A stretch of 21,264 nt of DNA, taken from IMG/VR virus record IMGVR_UViG_3300037240_000245, positions 1-21,264 of that record; one strand, written 5' to 3'. A model generated the notes under the pieces. It did not search any database, had not been told where the DNA came from, and saw only the letters and a program-made list of their open reading frames with translations. A program made the position numbers and the translations under genes. This stretch comes from a virus. Shown piece after piece: positions 14,024 to 21,222 of the stretch. Positions within the stretch are counted from its first letter, which is position 1, and every line of letters begins with the position of its first letter.

Positions 14024-15727
14024 ATGCCAACGGACGACCAGATAAAGAGCATGGGCGGCGGCCAGGTCAGGAAGGCCGGCTCGCCCCTGCAGCGCGTGAA
14101 GCGCGGCGTCAAGGCTTTCGCCGCGGCCATCAAGGGCGACCCGTACTCGTACGACGTCCCGCGCGCCACGAACAACCAGTACGCCGGCAACTACACCGGC
14201 GCGAAGGCCCCTGGCGTCCGCGAGACGGGCGTCAGGCCGTACGTGCAGGGCGAAGCTCTACCCATGCAGTCCGTCGACCCGGCCGCGTGGTTCGGCCCCC
14301 AGGTGCCCATAGCGCCGGTCGCGCCGGGGTACGTCAAGGGCCGGCAGTTCAACACGCCGGTGGGCTACAACATCCAGCTCGAGCCGAGGGCCTACGAGGC
14401 CGTCGGGTTCGAGACGCTGCGCAACCTGGCCGACACCTGCGACATCCTGCGCCTCGCCATCGAGACCCGCAAGGACCAGATAGAGGCGCTCCCGTGGAGC
14501 GTGAAGCCCAAGGGCAACGCCGACACGACGCCGGCGCTGCGGAAGAAGATAGACGAGGTCACGAAGTTCTTCCAGCGGCCCGACCGCAAGCACGACTGGT
14601 CGCAGTGGATTCGCGCGCTCCTCGAGGACCTCTTCGTCATCGACGCCGCGACGATATACCGGCGCAGGACGCGCGGCGGCAAGCTCTACTCGCTCGACCT
14701 CATGGACGGCGCCACCATACAGCCGCTCATGGGCGACGACGGCAGGACGCCGGACGCGCCGCAGGCGGCCTACCGCCAGGTGAACTACGGGCTGCCCGCG
14801 GCCGAGTTCGACGCGGACGAGCTGCTCTACCTCCCGCGCAACGTGCGCACGAACAGGCTCTACGGCTACCCGCCCACGCAGCAGGTGCTCACCACCGTGG
14901 CCATCATACTGCAGCGCTCGACGTCGCAGCTGGCCTACTACACGGACGGCAGCCTCCCGGACGCGCTCATAGGGACGCCGGAGAACTGGACGCCCGACCA
15001 GATAACCGCGTTCCAGAAAGACTGGGACGACATGCTGTCGGGCAACCTCCCGCAGCGCCGCCACGGCCGGTTCGTGCCGCACGACTTCAAGTATCAGGAG
15101 GTCAAGCAGCCGCCCCTGAAGGACCTATACGACGAGTGGCTGGCGCGCGTCATCTGCTTCTGCTTCAGCATAAGCCCCGAGCCGTTCGTGCAGCACGTCA
15201 ACCGCGCGACGGCCGAGTCCTCGCACGACAAAGCTCTGGAGGAGGGCCTCGCGCCCGTGCAGCACTGGATTAAGCGCTGGATGGACCGCATCGTGGTGGA
15301 GGACTTCGGCTACCCGGAGCTCGAGTTCGCGTTCGACGACACGCTGGACATAGACCCGAAGACGGCGGCCGACATAAACGTCGAGTACGTGAAGGCCGGC
15401 GTAATGTCCATCAACGAGGTGCGCGAGCGCGTGAACCTCCCGGCGATGCCGGAGCCGGCGTACGACGCGCCGATGCCGCTCACCCCCACGGGCTACGTCA
15501 TGGTGGTCGACCCCGACGTGCAGAACGACCGCGCCGAGCAGTCGCTCGAGAACGACTCCGCCCCCGCGGCTGCGCCGAGCGGCGGCAAGCCGACGACCGA
15601 GGGCAAGGCGACGCCGTCGCAGCCCAAGCCTAAGAAAGCGGTGGCCAAGGCGTATGGCGTAAAAAAAAACCCTCGCTCAAATCCCTACTCGAGCGACCAG
15701 TCGCACATGAAGCCCACGAAAAGATAA
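14024..15727 (+). CDS. Portal protein
   Basis: The 567-residue zero-frame product forms the dodecameric ring at the capsid vertex through which DNA is packaged. Family features include the sequence around residues 130-165 (EAVGFETLRNLADTCDILRL, IETRKDQIEALPW), YGYPPTQQVL near residue 285, FCFSISPEPFV and TAESSHDKALEEGLAPVQ near residues 384-410, and GVMSINEVRERVNLP near residue 460. The last ~65 residues are Pro/Ala/Lys-rich and end soon after an A-run. There the -1 frame continues openly into a MuF-like domain, so this stop may be bypassed by frameshifting (separate entry). Translation starts at ATG 14024 with a weak GGTGAACGAAG context. Confidence 0.92.
   Translation: MPTDDQIKSMGGGQVRKAGSPLQRVKRGVKAFAAAIKGDPYSYDVPRATNNQYAGNYTGAKAPGVRETGVRPYVQGEALPMQSVDPAAWFGPQVPIAPVAPGYVKGRQFNTPVGYNIQLEPRAYEAVGFETLRNLADTCDILRLAIETRKDQIEALPWSVKPKGNADTTPALRKKIDEVTKFFQRPDRKHDWSQWIRALLEDLFVIDAATIYRRRTRGGKLYSLDLMDGATIQPLMGDDGRTPDAPQAAYRQVNYGLPAAEFDADELLYLPRNVRTNRLYGYPPTQQVLTTVAIILQRSTSQLAYYTDGSLPDALIGTPENWTPDQITAFQKDWDDMLSGNLPQRRHGRFVPHDFKYQEVKQPPLKDLYDEWLARVICFCFSISPEPFVQHVNRATAESSHDKALEEGLAPVQHWIKRWMDRIVVEDFGYPELEFAFDDTLDIDPKTAADINVEYVKAGVMSINEVRERVNLPAMPEPAYDAPMPLTPTGYVMVVDPDVQNDRAEQSLENDSAPAAAPSGGKPTTEGKATPSQPKPKKAVAKAYGVKKNPRSNPYSSDQSHMKPTKR
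15661..15696 (+). other. Predicted -1 ribosomal frameshift site in the portal gene
   Basis: Nine consecutive As (15661-15669) and a C give GTA AAA AAA AAC in the portal frame, which contains the canonical -1 heptamer A AAA AAC (15664-15670). Just downstream, TCGCTC (15673-15678) can pair with GAGCGA (15691-15696) around a 12-nt loop, a possible stimulatory stem. The -1 frame is open from 15634 to 16392. The zero frame stops at 15727. Transcriptional slippage on the nine-A run is an alternative mechanism with the same outcome. Confidence 0.68.
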
Positions 15728-16392
15728 AAGCCCTGGCGGCGGACGCGCTGCGCCACGCCGGGATGATGGCCGCGGCCCAGGTGCGCGGCAGGCTGAAGAA
15801 AGACGAGGACGACGCGCCGCCCGAAGAGGGCGACATAGACCTGTCGTCGCTGAGGACGCTGGAAGACTCTTCGCCCGCCATGCGGGCGGTCGCGGCGGAC
15901 GCCGCGGCGGTCGCGCTGGCCCAGGTCGGCGTGGACGCCGGCTCCGACGGCCTGACCAACCAGGTGTTCGACCGCGCGGTCGACTACGCGGCGGCGAGGT
16001 CGGGCGAGATGGTGTCGCAGGTGACGGACGCGACGCGCGACCGCATCCGCGAGCTGGTGGCCAAGGGCCTGGCGGACAACGTGGGCCGCGACGGCATAGC
16101 GAAGCTGCTCGAGGACGACCTAGAGTTCTCGGAGGAGCGCGCCGAGAGGATAGCTAACTACGAGGTGACGGCCGCCAACGGCGCCGGCAAGCTCGAGGGC
16201 TACAGGCTCGCCATAGCGGCGGGCGTGGACGTCGAGAAGGAGTGGCTCGCAGACGAGGGCGCGTGCCCCGAGTGCCTCGCGAACGAGGCGCAGGGCCCGA
16301 TACCCGTGGACGAGCCTTTCCAGAGCGGCGCCATGGCGGAGCCGGACCACGTGAACTGCGAGTGCTCGGTCATACCGAGGGTGAAAGGCTGA
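15670..16392 (+). CDS. MuF-like minor head protein domain, probably made as a portal fusion by -1 frameshift
   Basis: From the slip site the -1 frame encodes ~240 residues starting PSLKSLLERPVAHEAHEKIK and continuing through a helical region to KLEGYRLAIAAGVDVEKEWL, DEGACPECLANEA, PIPVDEPF and PDHVNCECSVIP. The last part is the C-terminal signature of Mu gpF-like (SPP1 gp7-like) minor head proteins, with paired Cys and His residues that may bind metal. The sequence between the slip site and the first ATGs (15763, 15766) is coherent protein, and neither ATG has a Shine-Dalgarno site, so independent initiation is unlikely. The fusion would be ~789 residues. Such proteins sit inside or on the portal vertex and may be ejected with DNA. 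A separate start remains the alternative. Confidence 0.82.
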   Translation, partial: PSLKSLLERPVAHEAHEKIKALAADALRHAGMMAAAQVRGRLKKDEDDAPPEEGDIDLSSLRTLEDSSPAMRAVAADAAAVALAQVGVDAGSDGLTNQVFDRAVDYAAARSGEMVSQVTDATRDRIRELVAKGLADNVGRDGIAKLLEDDLEFSEERAERIANYEVTAANGAGKLEGYRLAIAAGVDVEKEWLADEGACPECLANEAQGPIPVDEPFQSGAMAEPDHVNCECSVIPRVKG

Positions 16393-16395
16393 GTC

Positions 16396-16719
16396 ATGGA
16401 AGACGGAAACAGGCTGGTGTTCCTCACGAGGGCCGTCAGCCGCATCTCGGACGAGCGCATAAACGAAGCGCTGGACTGCGTGCTCGACGAAGCCGTGGCC
16501 CAAGGCATACACAACGCCGAGGTCCTGGTGAACGCGGAGGACGCCAACCACTACACGCTGCAGCTGTACGGCGAGGACGCCGAGGGCGTCGTGCGAAAGC
16601 ACCGCTCGGTCGGCCTCCGCCACAACGACCTGCACGACAGGCCGGGGAGCGTGAAGCGGTACGCGGAGACGCTCGCGAGCGTGCTGGCCGTGGACCTCGG
16701 CATAGTGGTCAAGCACTAG
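16396..16719 (+). CDS. Hypothetical protein in the head module
   Basis: The 107-residue product starts MEDGNRLVFLTRAVSRISDE and starts 3 nt after the MuF-domain stop. RINEALDCVLDEAVAQGIHN looks like a long helix, followed by AEVLVNAEDANHYTLQLYG as a strand pair and a basic His-containing stretch (VRKHRSVGLRHNDLHD). There is no signal peptide, membrane helix or recognised motif. The ribosome-binding context (GAAAGG) is weak, so translation may depend on ribosomes arriving from upstream. The position suggests an assembly or packaging accessory, but nothing in the sequence shows this. Confidence 0.7.
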   Translation: MEDGNRLVFLTRAVSRISDERINEALDCVLDEAVAQGIHNAEVLVNAEDANHYTLQLYGEDAEGVVRKHRSVGLRHNDLHDRPGSVKRYAETLASVLAVDLGIVVKH

Positions 16720-16728
16720 GAGACGAGT

Positions 16729-16935
16729 ATGAAATACAAGGCGACTGTCGACGGACGCACCCACAGGGGCAACGTGCACTTCACGCTGACGGCGGAAGTC
16801 GAAAACAAAGAAGACAGCGACGAGGTGAGCAGCGTGCTCGCGACGCTGCGCGGCTTAGTCACCGCGGTCTACAAGGAGAAGAAACGCGACGCGAAACACG
16901 CGCACGTAGCCAAGGAGGAACTCGAACATGCCTAA
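16729..16935 (+). CDS. Small hypothetical protein overlapping the protease gene
   Basis: This 68-residue charged protein (MKYKATVDGRTHRGNVHFTL start) has TAGGAGA just upstream of the ATG. The first half reads as beta strands (ATVDGRTHRGNVHFTLTAEV), the second as a Lys/Glu/His-rich helix. It overlaps the next start by 8 nt, and that gene's ribosome-binding site (AAGGAGGA) lies inside it. Translation of the two is probably coupled. No family recognised. Confidence 0.68.
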   Translation: MKYKATVDGRTHRGNVHFTLTAEVENKEDSDEVSSVLATLRGLVTAVYKEKKRDAKHAHVAKEELEHA

Positions 16936-18955
16936 GCCAACCAAGACGACGCACACCTCTGTGGCCGACATAATCGTGACCAAGCCGCTCGAGATATTCG
17001 TCCCCATAACCAAGATAGACTCCGCCAAGCGTCTGGTGTACGGCGTGTTCACCCAGGAGACGCCGGACAAGTCGAACGAGGTGCTGGACTACGCGTCCGG
17101 CAAGAAGGCGTTCCAAGAGTGGAGCGACGAGATACACAAGGCCTCCAACGGCAAGTCCAAGGGCAACGTGCGCGAGATGCACGACAAGCGCGCGGTCGGC
17201 CGGGTGGAGGAGCTCAAATTCGACGACGAGAACAAGAAGGTGCTCGGCGTCGTGAAGGTCGTGGACGACGCAGCCTGGGAAAAAGTCCAGGAGGGCGTCC
17301 TCAACGGGTTCTCGATAGGCGGCGGCTACGCTCGGCGCTGGACGGACCCCGCTGACGGCCGCGGTGTTACCCGCTATACTCCAACGCTTTCCGAGGTGTC
17401 CCTCGTGGACAACCCCTGCCTCGCCGAAGCGACCTTCGACTTCGTGAAGGCCGACGGCCTGACGGAGAAACGCACAGTACGTCGGCCCACTTCAACCACC
17501 AACAAGGAGAACACGGACATGTCCAAGAACAAGACGAACGTCACACCGACGGCGAAGCAAGTGTGGGAAGCCGCTGACGGCTCCACCCACGACACCAAGG
17601 TCCTGGCCGACGCGGCCAGCGCGGCCCACCTCGCGAAGAACGCGGCCTCCGGCGTCCTCGCGGCGCTCGACAAGGCCGCCGTCAGCGTGGCCGGCCTGCC
17701 CTCCCTCATCGATGGCGGAGACGGCCTGCCCGACACGGCGCGCGGCGAGACCCCCGAGAACAAGGACGGCGTCCTCCACGGAGGCATGCACTCCTCGCAC
17801 GGCGGGCCGACCGACCAGTCGCACAACGCCGGCTACGCCAAGGCGGACGGCGCGGAGGGCGGCGAGGCGGACAAGGTGGACGACAAGGCCAAGGAAGGCG
17901 AGGGCGCTGAGAAGGGCGACGGCGGCACGATGGCCCTGGGCGCCGGCGACGGCTACCCCAAGCCGGTCGGCACCGCGGCCGAGAGCCACAACGGCCACTA
18001 CGGCAAAGCCGAGAAGGCCGAGAAGGCCAAGCGCATGGACAAGCTCCGCAAGAACCTCCACGACGCCGGCCGCCTGGCTCACCTGCTGCAGGACATGGCG
18101 TGGCTGAAGGACTGCCTCGCCATGGAGGCCAAGATGGAGGGCGACGGCTCCAAGGTGCCCGAGGAGATAGAGTCCATCATGCGCGCCATGGGCCAGGCCC
18201 TCGAGTCGCTGGTGACCGAAGAGGTCGGCGAGCTGTTCGAAGAGGGCGAAGAGGACGAGGCGACCGAGGTCATCATCCTCGAGCTGGCCGCGAAGCCCGA
18301 GGGCTTCAAGAAGTTCGTCGACGGCAAGGTCACCAAGGCCACGCCGAAGGAGAACGGGCTGTACAAGCTGAGCGACGCGCTCGAGAAGGCCGGCAAGCGC
18401 CACAGCAAGTCCGACCAGGAGCGCGTGCAGATGATGCACGACACCGCGCACGACATGCACAAGGTGGCGGAGAAGTGCTTCGGCCACATGGAGCACATGG
18501 TCAAGTGCGCCGGTATGGTCAAGAACACGGCGGTCGACCTGGGCGCCAACGGCGAGAAGCTGCCGGCGTTCGACGGCGCGGACTCGCACCACACGAGCGC
18601 GGCGGACAAGGCCGCGGGCGGAGACCTCCAGAAGATGACCTCGGAGCGCGACGCGCTGACCAAGGTGTTCCAGGAGGTGACGCCGCGGGTCGAGAAGCTC
18701 GCCGGCACCGTCGAGACGCTGCTCAAGGACAAAGCCGAGCTCGAGGCGCGCCTCAAGAAAATCGAGGACCAGCCGCTGCCCGCCAAGGGCACCGTGGCCG
18801 GCGCCCGCACGCTCACCAAGTCGCAGGACGGCGCCGACGGCATCGACCCAGCGGCTTTGAACAAGAGCATAGAGCAGACCATCGCCGACATGACCCCCGA
18901 GCAGCGCTCGCTGCTCCTGGTCAAAGCGGCCAAGATGAACCCCAGCAACAAGTAG
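16928..18955 (+). CDS. Prohead protease-scaffold fusion (XkdF/S78-like protease)
   Basis: The 675-residue ORF has two parts. Residues 1-180 form an XkdF-like or S78-like prohead serine protease: GVFTQETPDKSNEVLDY, REMHDKRAVGRV with candidate catalytic His85, VLNGFSIGGGY with candidate Ser129, and LSEVSLVDNPC. It would mature the prohead by cleaving scaffold or capsid ends. Residues ~198-675 are Lys/Glu/Ala/Gly-rich and helical, with a coiled-coil-like stretch near the end (LEARLKKIEDQ), as expected for a scaffold. The join (PTSTTNKENTDM) is the translation of a typical intergenic leader with a ribosome-binding site. The parts may therefore once have been separate genes, and the second can probably still be initiated alone. 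Confidence 0.82.
   Translation: MPKPTKTTHTSVADIIVTKPLEIFVPITKIDSAKRLVYGVFTQETPDKSNEVLDYASGKKAFQEWSDEIHKASNGKSKGNVREMHDKRAVGRVEELKFDDENKKVLGVVKVVDDAAWEKVQEGVLNGFSIGGGYARRWTDPADGRGVTRYTPTLSEVSLVDNPCLAEATFDFVKADGLTEKRTVRRPTSTTNKENTDMSKNKTNVTPTAKQVWEAADGSTHDTKVLADAASAAHLAKNAASGVLAALDKAAVSVAGLPSLIDGGDGLPDTARGETPENKDGVLHGGMHSSHGGPTDQSHNAGYAKADGAEGGEADKVDDKAKEGEGAEKGDGGTMALGAGDGYPKPVGTAAESHNGHYGKAEKAEKAKRMDKLRKNLHDAGRLAHLLQDMAWLKDCLAMEAKMEGDGSKVPEEIESIMRAMGQALESLVTEEVGELFEEGEEDEATEVIILELAAKPEGFKKFVDGKVTKATPKENGLYKLSDALEKAGKRHSKSDQERVQMMHDTAHDMHKVAEKCFGHMEHMVKCAGMVKNTAVDLGANGEKLPAFDGADSHHTSAADKAAGGDLQKMTSERDALTKVFQEVTPRVEKLAGTVETLLKDKAELEARLKKIEDQPLPAKGTVAGARTLTKSQDGADGIDPAALNKSIEQTIADMTPEQRSLLLVKAAKMNPSNK
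17519..18955 (+). CDS. Scaffolding protein from an internal in-frame start
   Basis: ATG 17519 (Met198 of the protease ORF) is preceded by CAACCACCAACAAGGAGAA (17493-17511). This CA-rich leader and Shine-Dalgarno matches those before the fibre, capsid and post-capsid genes. Initiation here would give a 478-residue scaffold starting MSKNKTNVTPTAKQ without the protease, comparable to lambda Nu3 made inside gene C. Making more scaffold than protease is what capsid assembly needs. The protein includes GDGLPDTARGETPENKDGVL, several Gly/His-rich linkers, and acidic helices (EEVGELFEEGEEDEATEV). Evidence is the start context; product stoichiometry is unknown. Confidence 0.7.
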   Translation: MSKNKTNVTPTAKQVWEAADGSTHDTKVLADAASAAHLAKNAASGVLAALDKAAVSVAGLPSLIDGGDGLPDTARGETPENKDGVLHGGMHSSHGGPTDQSHNAGYAKADGAEGGEADKVDDKAKEGEGAEKGDGGTMALGAGDGYPKPVGTAAESHNGHYGKAEKAEKAKRMDKLRKNLHDAGRLAHLLQDMAWLKDCLAMEAKMEGDGSKVPEEIESIMRAMGQALESLVTEEVGELFEEGEEDEATEVIILELAAKPEGFKKFVDGKVTKATPKENGLYKLSDALEKAGKRHSKSDQERVQMMHDTAHDMHKVAEKCFGHMEHMVKCAGMVKNTAVDLGANGEKLPAFDGADSHHTSAADKAAGGDLQKMTSERDALTKVFQEVTPRVEKLAGTVETLLKDKAELEARLKKIEDQPLPAKGTVAGARTLTKSQDGADGIDPAALNKSIEQTIADMTPEQRSLLLVKAAKMNPSNK

Positions 18956-18981
18956 CTGGGGCACGACAAGCCTCACGCGGA

Positions 18982-19060
18982 GCCGCGACCCTCGGGAGAC
19001 CGGGCCAGCGCGCGGGGCGGACTACCACCACCACACGCCGCGACCCTCGGGAGACCGGGC
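18982..19060 (+). repeat. 24-bp direct repeat upstream of the capsid gene
   Basis: Identical copies at 18982-19005 and 19037-19060 begin GCCGCGACCC and end GACCGGGC, 55 bp apart start to start, in the 140-bp gap before the capsid gene. In RNA each copy could fold as CCC-(bulge)-GG, a GAGA tetraloop, then CC-GGG. They may be paired RNA elements in the capsid leader or a remnant of duplication. Confidence 0.7.
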
Positions 19061-19095
19061 GTAAACGTAAACAACCAACCTCTTAGGAGAACCAA

Positions 19096-20640
19096 ATGAG
19101 TAACTTGATTAAGAGCGACATCACGCCCCAGGCAATGGCGGCGATGACTGACGCCTTGAAGAAGGCCCTCGGTGGGGTCATCAACAAGGACAGCCTCGAG
19201 AAAGCGTGGAACCAGTCCGGCTCCGCGACCACCGGCATCACCGCCTACGACCTCGAAGCCCCGGCCAAGAGCCTCGTGCCCGTAATCACCCCCCTGCGCA
19301 ACATGATTCCGCGCGTGGGCGGCGGCACCGGCACCCAGGCCAACTGGCGCGCTGTGACCGCGGTCAACACGACCAAGGTCGGCGTCGGCGTCCCGCAGGG
19401 GCAACGCGGCCGCACCCAGACCGTGGCCACGGCCAACTACACGGCCCCCTACGTGACCATCGGCATCGAGGACTACGCGACGGACGAGGCTGAACTCGCC
19501 GCCATGGGCTTCGACGACGTCCTGGCCCTGATGACCCTCAACAACCTCCGCGCCCTCATGATTGCGGAAGAGGCCCTCATCATCGGCGGCAACGGCACCG
19601 GCGGCGTCGCCCTCGGCACGGCGCCCACGCCGAGCCTGAGCAACCCGTCCACCTCCACCGGCACCATCGCCACCGGCACGACTTGGAGCGTCATCTGCGT
19701 CGCCCTGACGTTGGTCGGCTACCTCAACACGGACCTGACGCTGCTGTCCACGACCGCCATACCGGTCTCGGGCTCGGTGACGGGCGCCGACGGCCTGACC
19801 TACACCTACAACGCTGGCACCAGCCAGAAGTCGGTGGCGGGCACCACGACCGTGAGCGGCAGCACGAACACCATCGCGGCCACCGTCACGGCTGTCCCCG
19901 GTGCGTTCGCGTACGCCTGGTTCTTCGGGCCCTCCGGCTCCGAGACCCTCGCGCAGGTGACCACCATCAACTCGGTGCTGTTCACTTCCTCCACGACGAC
20001 CGGCACGCAGTCGCCCGCGGCTTTCACCGCGGACTTCAGCGAGGACCAGTACGTGTTCAACGGCCTGCTCACCTACATCAACCAGTCCGGTTCGGGCGCC
20101 TACCTCAAGACCATGGCAACCGGCACGGCCGGCACGGGCACGCAGCTGACCGCGGACACGGAGGGCGGCATCGTCGAGATAGACACCGCGCTCAAGTCCT
20201 TCTGGGACAACTCCCGCCTCAGCCCCGACGCCATCTGGGTGTCGAGCCAGGAGCAGGAGACCATCGGCATCGCCATCCTCGAGGGCGGCTCCAGCGCGGC
20301 CCAGCGCTTCGTCTTCACGACGGACCAGGGCAACGTGAAGGGCGGCGTCATCGTGCGGTCGTACCTGAACAAGTTCACGATGTCCGGCAACCAGGAGATT
20401 CCGGTGCACCTGCACCCGAACATCCCGCCCGGCACCATCCTGTTCACGACCTCGCAGCTCCCCTACCCGCTGTCGAACGTCACGAACGTGATGCAGGTGA
20501 AGACGCGCCGCGACTACCACCAGATTGACTGGCCGAGGAAGACCCGCCGCTACGAGTACGGCATCTACTCCGACCAGGTGCTCCAGCACTACTTCCCCGC
20601 CTCGCTGGGCATGATTACCAACATCGCTCCGACCACCTAA
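19096..20640 (+). CDS. Major capsid protein (HK97-fold), with an apparent Ig-like insertion
   Basis: The 514-residue protein builds the icosahedral shell. AGSLVPVITPLRN-like sequence near residues 56-68 (AKSLVPVITPLRNMIPRV), GIEDYATDEAELAAMGFDDV, and the end (IPVHLHPNIPPGTILFTTSQ, YGIYSDQVLQHYFPASLGMI) fit HK97-type capsid proteins of this lineage. Residues ~178-312 are an unusual Thr/Ser/Gly-rich insertion (VTGADGLTYTYNAGTSQK, TAVPGAFAYAWFF) that reads as an Ig/FN3-like domain, probably displayed on the surface. ACCAACC (19074) and AGGAGAA precede the ATG, in line with high expression. Ile is almost always ATC or ATT, with two ATA codons, unlike the neighbours. It lies directly after the protease-scaffold. 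Confidence 0.88.
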   Translation: MSNLIKSDITPQAMAAMTDALKKALGGVINKDSLEKAWNQSGSATTGITAYDLEAPAKSLVPVITPLRNMIPRVGGGTGTQANWRAVTAVNTTKVGVGVPQGQRGRTQTVATANYTAPYVTIGIEDYATDEAELAAMGFDDVLALMTLNNLRALMIAEEALIIGGNGTGGVALGTAPTPSLSNPSTSTGTIATGTTWSVICVALTLVGYLNTDLTLLSTTAIPVSGSVTGADGLTYTYNAGTSQKSVAGTTTVSGSTNTIAATVTAVPGAFAYAWFFGPSGSETLAQVTTINSVLFTSSTTTGTQSPAAFTADFSEDQYVFNGLLTYINQSGSGAYLKTMATGTAGTGTQLTADTEGGIVEIDTALKSFWDNSRLSPDAIWVSSQEQETIGIAILEGGSSAAQRFVFTTDQGNVKGGVIVRSYLNKFTMSGNQEIPVHLHPNIPPGTILFTTSQLPYPLSNVTNVMQVKTRRDYHQIDWPRKTRRYEYGIYSDQVLQHYFPASLGMITNIAPTT

Positions 20641-20658
20641 GGCCGGACGGCCCCTGCA

Positions 20659-20684
20659 GAGCGGCGCCCCGCCCGGCGCCGCTC
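20659..20684 (+). terminator. Strong hairpin after the capsid gene, no T-tract
   Basis: GAGCGGCGCC (20659-20668) pairs perfectly with GGCGCCGCTC (20675-20684) around CCGCCC, 18 bp after the capsid stop. It is GC-only in the core and lacks a T-run. It may be a 3' stabiliser or partial attenuator of the capsid message, like the hairpin after the fibre gene. Confidence 0.55.
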
Positions 20685-20735
20685 GACCGGGTCCGCCCGA
20701 CACGAGAGTGAAACCAACAACTGAGGAGAATCCAA

Positions 20736-21191
20736 ATGCCCAAGACCATACGCACCCCGGAGCCCAACGCCAACCTGTGCTACCAGGGCGAGAACTACCA
20801 GTCCGACGACCAGGGCCTAGTGACCCTGCCCGACGCGGCCGCGCAGCACTTCATCGAGTCGCACAGCTGCATGGACCCCGAGAAGGAGCACCCGCACGGC
20901 CTACAGGTTAAGGCGCTCGGCAAGGGCTTCTTCGTGGTCGTCGACGAACAAGGCAACCCCATCCACCAGGGCTCCGTGGACCGCGCCACCGCGTTCTCGC
21001 TGGTGCGCTCGTACAAGCCCGCGACGGTGGTCATGGACCCCAACGAAGACCCCGAAGCGCCGACCACTAAGGCCGGCGTCGACAGGCTGCCGACCGAAGA
21101 CCCCGACAAGACCGCCAAGGAGAACGAGGTCGCGCAGAAGAACGCGGTCAAGGACGCCGAGCGCGCAGAGCGCAAGGCCGGCAAGAAGTAA
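20736..21191 (+). CDS. Hypothetical post-capsid protein
   Basis: The 151-residue protein starts MPKTIRTPEPNANLCYQGEN and is preceded by ACCAACAACTGAGGAGAA (20713-20730). Residues 1-95 read as a small mixed domain (YQSDDQGLVTLPDAAAQHFI, KALGKGFFVVVDEQGNPI, then ATAFSLVRSYKP). Residues 100-151 are a Lys/Glu/Asp-rich tail (KTAKENEVAQKNAVKDAERA), probably helical or disordered. Genes at this place between capsid and connector often encode small head-completion or decoration proteins; I do not recognise a family and leave the function open. Confidence 0.75.
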   Translation: MPKTIRTPEPNANLCYQGENYQSDDQGLVTLPDAAAQHFIESHSCMDPEKEHPHGLQVKALGKGFFVVVDEQGNPIHQGSVDRATAFSLVRSYKPATVVMDPNEDPEAPTTKAGVDRLPTEDPDKTAKENEVAQKNAVKDAERAERKAGKK

Positions 21192-21222
21192 CCAGACACC
21201 GCCGCGACAGTAGGAGAGCAGA

